Shown: one piece after another, positions 5,806-10,162 of the stretch
How the letters are laid out: every line of letters starts with the position of its first letter
How positions within the stretch are numbered: the stretch's first letter is position 1
Origin: Chloroflexota bacterium
Lineage (GTDB): Bacteria; Chloroflexota; Anaerolineae; J102
Assembly (NCBI GenBank): GCA_013152695.1
Contig: JAADFV010000022.1
Coordinates: 1 to 10,162 of the forward strand
Direction: 5' to 3'
Length of the DNA stretch: 10,162 nucleotides
Notes under the pieces: generated by a model
Told to the model about the DNA's origin: nothing
Databases searched by the model: none
Seen by the model: only the letters and a program-made list of their open reading frames with translations
Program-made: the position numbers and the translations under genes

Positions 5806-8800
5806 ATGAAAACCTTATCTGTTTTTTCCGCACGTCTGCATGCCCGTAGCTGGGTAACCGCAATCAGCATCGCCATTGTCCTTTTGGCCGCTGCCTTGCT
5901 AAGCCAGGGTAGCGAATATCAGCGACTGCAATCAGCAGCAATGATCGATATCTCCGCCATTCCTGCCTCTGGAGGCGAAGCCTGGGAGGCCGGGGCCAGC
6001 GCCGATGACGCCTGTATTCGCTGTCCCGTCTCGCCAGCCCCCAAAGGCGACCCCCCTGCCTGGCGACTGGTGCCCCCTGGCGGCCCCGACTTACCCCCCA
6101 CTGCACCACAGGAAGGCAAAGCCATCCGGCGCAGTAACTACTTTGTGCAACAGCGAGCCTACCCTAAAGACGATTTGCCTCTGGGCAGCTTCGACAAGGC
6201 TCTCGCCGTACGGGATCTCCAGCGCCGCCAAAGCCTGAATGCCCAGGCCATTGCCGCCGTCTGGCAGCCCATGGGTCCTGCCCCCATGAAGCAATCACAA
6301 TTGGGCGCACACAAGAACGATGTCAGCGGCCGGGTGAAAGCGATTGCCGTGGATCCACGCAATAGTAATGTGGTGTATGTGGGCGCAGCCCTGGGTGGTA
6401 TTTGGAAGACAACCAATGGTGGGGATAGTTGGACACCTCTCACCGATGACCAGCCCTCCCTCTCCACCGGAGTTATCGTCCTCGACCCCAAGCACCCTGA
6501 TACCATCTACGTAGGAACGGGTGAACCCACACCCGGTGGTGACAACTACTATGGCGTGGGTATCCTTAAATCGACCAATGGGGGCCAAAGTTGGCAGCAC
6601 TTAGGCAAAGATGTATTTACGGGTCTGGGTATGTCCAATATCGTCATCAATCCCAACAACCCCCAGGTGTTGTACGCGGCCACTGCCCGCAGCGCCGTTT
6701 TGGGGCCGCAAGTGCCAGCACGCGGCATCTTTAAAAGTACAGATGGCGGTCAAACCTGGAAAGGTCTGATGGGCTGCACCGATCTGAAATGCTGGGGAGC
6801 TTCTGACATCGTCATGAACTCCCAAAATCCGGCGGTGTTGTACGCAGCCTTCTGGGGATACGGCATCTATAAATCTACCGATGGTGGCGCTAACTGGACA
6901 CATCTTACCAATGGCCTGCCCCCAAGCAACTTTGGTCGTGTCGAACTGGCAATCAGCCCCTCCAATCCCAATGTCCTCTATGCCGGTTACCAATACTCGG
7001 TACCGGGTCGCTATGATGGCGCCCTCGTTTTCAAGACCACAGACGGCGGCCAGAGCTGGCAACAGATCCAGGCCCCCAACTACTGCACAAGTCAGTGCTG
7101 GTATGACAACGTCATCAAAGTGCATCCTCAAAATCCAAACATCGTGTACTTTGGAGGTTCGGCAAACTATGAGTGGCAGCCACAGGTTCGTATTCGTCAG
7201 GTCGTGATCCGTACGACCGATGGCGGCGCCAGCTGGCAGGATATGTCGCCCAACGATGCTCCCAACACCACCCTGCATCCCGACATGCATGCCATTGCCT
7301 TCGATCCCAGCAATGCCAACATCATCTGGGTGGGAAACGATGGAGGTGTGTGGAAGAGTACCAATGGCGGGCAGACATGGATCAACCGCAATAACGGCCT
7401 CGGTACCCTGCAATTTACCGGTGTCGATGTCCATCCTGGTAATCCTGCCACGCTCTTCGGCGGCATGCAGGACAACAATAAAGCTGTCACCCACGGCAAC
7501 ACTGCCTGGGATGCTCTCGATGTGGGTGATGGCGGTTTCGCCGCCATCGATCCCTTCAACCCCAACATCTTCTACGGCTCCCGCTACGGCATCTCCTTCC
7601 AGCGCAATGACAAAGGTGGCAGTGCTCCCGTCGACGACTGGCCCGTTAAGACGGATGGCATCCGCCGCAACGATCGAGCCCTCTTCTATGCCCCCTTTGC
7701 CCTGGATAAAAAACGGGCAGGCATCCTGTACTACGGCACCCATCGCCTCTATCGCACCACCAACCGAGGGGAAAGATGGACTCGTATCAGTAATGACCTG
7801 ACGAAAGGCGCCCAGACACGAGGCAGCATTTCCACGATCGCCCCGGCGCAGTCGGACACGCGCGTGATCTACGTGGGTACCTCTGATGGCAACGTACAAG
7901 TCACGAGCAATGACGGTAACACCTGGACGAATGTGACCAAGCCGCCGTTGCCCAATCGTTGGGTGTCAGAAATTGCTGTACCGCATAACAATGCTAATGT
8001 CGCTTATGTCGTGTACAACGGCTTCAACACGCACACTCCCGACACACCGGGACACGTGTTTAAGACTACAAACCGCGGACAAAGCTGGCAGAACATCTCT
8101 GCCAATCTTCCTGACACGCCTGTGCTTTCCATCGTCCTCGACAAGAATGCCGCCGGCACCATCTACATCGGCACCGATGTCGGCGTCTACCGCTCCACCA
8201 ATGATGGTGCAAGCTGGCAGCCGTTGGGAAGTGGCCTGCCCAATGTTCCCGTCGTCGATTTGGCTATCAACAACGACCAGCACGTTCTCATCGCCGGTAC
8301 CCACGGTCGCAGCGTGTGGAAGTTAGACTTAGGCGGGACCACACCGCCCACACCTACACCCACAGCCACGAGATCGGCGCACACACCCACGCCTACCACC
8401 CCACCGACAGCCACACCCACCGTTACCCCCACCATCCCACCCTTCACTCCGACCCACGCCCTCTATCTGCCCGTTTCCTTCCGTACCGTGAGCTTACCGC
8501 GTGTTACCTTCACGCCCACACCGCAGGGTACGAGCCTACCCACAGCCACACCTACACCCACACCGACGACGGGGCCCACATTCACCCCCAGCCCCACACC
8601 TGGTGGTCCTACCCCCACAACCACCCCCATGCCCTCTCCTCTAGTCTATGTTGACGGCTTTGCCGATCCCGGCAGTGGCTGGTATCGCGGTGTCACCAGT
8701 TCTTGCCAGTTTGCCTACAGCAACGGCGAGTATGGCGTGGCTGCACTACAATCCAACTGGGTCTGTCTCAGCTCGGCCCCCCAGCCGCAGAGCGGTGATA

Positions 8801-9921
8801 TGGTGGCCCAGGTAACTGTGCGCAAAGACTCGGCCCTGGACGGAAGCGTATACGGGCTGATCTTCGGCCTTGGCGATCCCAACACCCTTTCGCAATTCTA
8901 CGTATTCTGGGTGGACCCCTCGGACCGCACCTATCTCGTCCAAAAATATGATAGTGGCTGGAGCAATATCACCAATGTGGAGACGGCCAGCAGTATCCGC
9001 CTTGCCGGCCAGTCCAATCGCTTGAAAGTGCGCCGTGCCGGTTCGCAAATTCGTTTGTATATCAACGATACCTTTGTCAACAGCTTCACCGATAATGATT
9101 TCACAGACCATGCGTACAGCGGCGTGGCCGTATGGTCCTACTACAATCGCAACACCGCCATCAGCTACTTCGATAACTTCAAGATAAGCGTACCTACCCG
9201 CATCCTCTATGAAGATTTCAGCAATCCCTACAGCGGTTGGTTTACGGGCGCCATTGAAGCCTGCCAGGCCAATTACGAGAACGGAGAATATGTCACCACA
9301 ACCGAGCCCAATTGGGCCTGTTTCTACCGCTCACCCGGTGGCAGCAGCCCCAATGGCCTCTTCGAAGTCACGGCCCGACGCGGAGAGAGCATTTATCCCA
9401 CCGCTTATGGCCTGATGATCGCCGAAGATGGTAGTTTTTCCACCTTCTACACCCTCCTCATCATTCCCGATACACAGGAATACGTGTTGGCGATGTACAA
9501 CGGCAACTGGCTGGCGCTCACCTGGGATCAAATCGAAAATGATGCCTGGCTGTACTCACCCCTGATCAATCCCGGTAGCAGCAGCAATCGCTTACAAGTG
9601 ATCCGTGATGCCAACCGTATCGATCTCTTTGTCAACGATAGTTACCTGCAAACCGTGTACGATGATTCCTTGCAGGGGGATGGCTATTTCGGTGTGATCA
9701 ACTGGGCTTCTGAGTATACACCGGTCACTTCCTTCTTCGATGATTTCTCGGTACTCACCTGGGAGGAACAACCGGTGCTCAATGCTCAGTTCCGCGGCAA
9801 TCCGGGCAGCCTGACGGCACCGCTACGTATGCCGCTAAGACAAGCGCCTTTAGCCCAGCCTCCCACTCTGCCCTCAACCCCACGCTCAGGCCAACCGAAG
9901 ATACCGGCCGGCATCAACTAA
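5806..9921 (+). CDS. Large secreted Asp-box (BNR) beta-propeller protein with two C-terminal modules
   Basis: From ATG 5806 (GAGGAG at 5793-5798) the protein is 1371 residues. Residues 1-35 are a signal peptide or N-terminal anchor with core VTAISIAIVLLAAALL. Residues about 150-840 hold eleven Asp boxes of the form [ST]xDGGxSW, starting near 202, 256, 311, 357, 411, 470, 518, 651, 700, 754 and 797, which mark beta-propeller blades as in sialidase-like, GH74 and VPS10-like proteins. Residues 844-945 are a Thr/Pro linker interrupted by LYLPVSFR (886-893). Two homologous modules follow (about 946-1130 and 1132-1322), beta-sandwich-like and each with a Cys pair. The tail is proline-rich. Role unknown: perhaps binding or cutting of extracellular glycans. 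An earlier TTG at 5761 overlaps the promoter and lacks a ribosome site. Confidence 0.85.
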   Translation: MKTLSVFSARLHARSWVTAISIAIVLLAAALLSQGSEYQRLQSAAMIDISAIPASGGEAWEAGASADDACIRCPVSPAPKGDPPAWRLVPPGGPDLPPTAPQEGKAIRRSNYFVQQRAYPKDDLPLGSFDKALAVRDLQRRQSLNAQAIAAVWQPMGPAPMKQSQLGAHKNDVSGRVKAIAVDPRNSNVVYVGAALGGIWKTTNGGDSWTPLTDDQPSLSTGVIVLDPKHPDTIYVGTGEPTPGGDNYYGVGILKSTNGGQSWQHLGKDVFTGLGMSNIVINPNNPQVLYAATARSAVLGPQVPARGIFKSTDGGQTWKGLMGCTDLKCWGASDIVMNSQNPAVLYAAFWGYGIYKSTDGGANWTHLTNGLPPSNFGRVELAISPSNPNVLYAGYQYSVPGRYDGALVFKTTDGGQSWQQIQAPNYCTSQCWYDNVIKVHPQNPNIVYFGGSANYEWQPQVRIRQVVIRTTDGGASWQDMSPNDAPNTTLHPDMHAIAFDPSNANIIWVGNDGGVWKSTNGGQTWINRNNGLGTLQFTGVDVHPGNPATLFGGMQDNNKAVTHGNTAWDALDVGDGGFAAIDPFNPNIFYGSRYGISFQRNDKGGSAPVDDWPVKTDGIRRNDRALFYAPFALDKKRAGILYYGTHRLYRTTNRGERWTRISNDLTKGAQTRGSISTIAPAQSDTRVIYVGTSDGNVQVTSNDGNTWTNVTKPPLPNRWVSEIAVPHNNANVAYVVYNGFNTHTPDTPGHVFKTTNRGQSWQNISANLPDTPVLSIVLDKNAAGTIYIGTDVGVYRSTNDGASWQPLGSGLPNVPVVDLAINNDQHVLIAGTHGRSVWKLDLGGTTPPTPTPTATRSAHTPTPTTPPTATPTVTPTIPPFTPTHALYLPVSFRTVSLPRVTFTPTPQGTSLPTATPTPTPTTGPTFTPSPTPGGPTPTTTPMPSPLVYVDGFADPGSGWYRGVTSSCQFAYSNGEYGVAALQSNWVCLSSAPQPQSGDMVAQVTVRKDSALDGSVYGLIFGLGDPNTLSQFYVFWVDPSDRTYLVQKYDSGWSNITNVETASSIRLAGQSNRLKVRRAGSQIRLYINDTFVNSFTDNDFTDHAYSGVAVWSYYNRNTAISYFDNFKISVPTRILYEDFSNPYSGWFTGAIEACQANYENGEYVTTTEPNWACFYRSPGGSSPNGLFEVTARRGESIYPTAYGLMIAEDGSFSTFYTLLIIPDTQEYVLAMYNGNWLALTWDQIENDAWLYSPLINPGSSSNRLQVIRDANRIDLFVNDSYLQTVYDDSLQGDGYFGVINWASEYTPVTSFFDDFSVLTWEEQPVLNAQFRGNPGSLTAPLRMPLRQAPLAQPPTLPSTPRSGQPKIPAGIN

Positions 9922-9949
9922 AAGACGAGGGCGTCGGCTTATACTCGCA

Positions 9950-10020
9950 CGTGCGGCGTACCAGGGCGGTGCGCCGCACTTTCTCAAATGTCCCCATCCT
10001 GACCTTGGGGACATTTTTTT
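9950..10020 (+). terminator. Terminator of the large Asp-box gene, preceded by a GC hairpin
   Basis: AAATGTCCCCA (9986-9996) pairs with TGGGGACATTT (10006-10016), and seven T (10014-10020) end the run: a strong intrinsic terminator 65 bases after the stop codon. Just before it, GTGCGGCG (9950-9957) pairs with CGCCGCAC (9972-9979), a second hairpin that may add to termination or protect the mRNA 3' end. Confidence 0.9.
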
Positions 10021-10162
10021 GATAATCTTGAGCTAATCACGTGTTGCTATCTCACTGTGACCACTATCATAGGCTTCTCACTGCGCGGAAAAGCACCATA
10101 ACGGTGCTCATGCAGCTATTTTAACGAAAGACGTTCATGCTGGCTCGCCAGCATCACGGAGG
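10021..10162 (+). promoter_or_regulatory. Probable 5' leader of the next gene, three hairpins and an edge Shine-Dalgarno
   Basis: No gene fits in this stretch. Hairpins form from AGCACC/GGTGCT (10092-10097 with 10103-10108), AACG/CGTT (10123-10126 with 10132-10135) and ATGCTGG/CCAGCAT (10138-10144 with 10149-10155). GGAGG (10158-10162) at the window edge looks like a ribosome site for a plus-strand gene starting just outside. A TATCAT (10065-10070) could be a -10 box, but its best -35 (TTGCTA, 10044-10049) is only 15 bases away. I do not recognise a riboswitch family. Confidence 0.4.

Noticed and set aside
6601..7899. 432-codon minus-strand frame opposite the Asp-box gene
   Set aside because: It is the antisense shadow of a GC-biased repetitive gene; the plus-strand frame has clear domains, signal peptide, ribosome site and terminator.
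8335..8640. Repeated ACACCCAC-like DNA as a possible CRISPR or satellite
   Set aside because: It is in frame with the large gene and encodes the Thr/Pro linker; there are no regular repeat and spacer units.

Overview
The window has two parts. Roughly the first 4.5 kb is a conserved translation and transcription operon on the plus strand: the 3' end of tuf (EF-Tu), rpmG (bL33), tRNA-Trp(CCA), secE, nusG, rplK (uL11), rplA (uL1), a 616-base non-coding stretch, rplJ (uL10) and rplL (bL12). It closes with a strong hairpin terminator that can work in both directions. The order is the common bacterial tuf-secE-nusG-rplKAJL arrangement, but rpoB does not follow rplL here. The source is most likely a Chloroflexota bacterium (Anaerolineae-like). 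That rests on inference: a very large secreted Asp-box protein with Thr-Pro linkers around a YLPV-type peptide, moderate GC, and the gene order. No 16S rRNA is present to confirm it.

The 2832-3447 stretch is the most information-rich non-coding part. In order it holds: two 27-base direct repeats flanking a near-perfect palindromic element (2866-2932); a long hairpin of unknown identity (3011-3081) inside a possible outer stem (3002-3124); and a recognisable ribosomal protein L10 leader (about 3179-3253) with a mutually exclusive antiterminator and intrinsic terminator (3300-3331) ahead of rplJ. rplJ starts at TTG behind a near-perfect Shine-Dalgarno. The leader should let free L10(L12) complex shut down synthesis of L10 and L12.

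From 4541 to 5524 on the minus strand lies a stand-alone homocysteine S-methyltransferase-domain protein, convergent with rplL, with an odd basic Ser/Arg tail. A divergent promoter region (5525-5805) separates it from a 1371-residue exported protein (5806-9921). That protein has a signal peptide or anchor, eleven Asp-box (BNR) repeats forming beta-propeller blades, a Thr/Pro linker, two tandem homologous beta-sandwich-like modules and a proline-rich tail. It ends at a good terminator.

The last 140 bases look like the 5' leader of another plus-strand gene: three small hairpins and a GGAGG at the very edge. One hairpin shares a 12-of-13-base motif with the repeat downstream of rplA. I see no defence system, CRISPR array, transposase or integrase. 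The points most worth following are the non-coding region between rplA and rplJ and the architecture of the large secreted protein.
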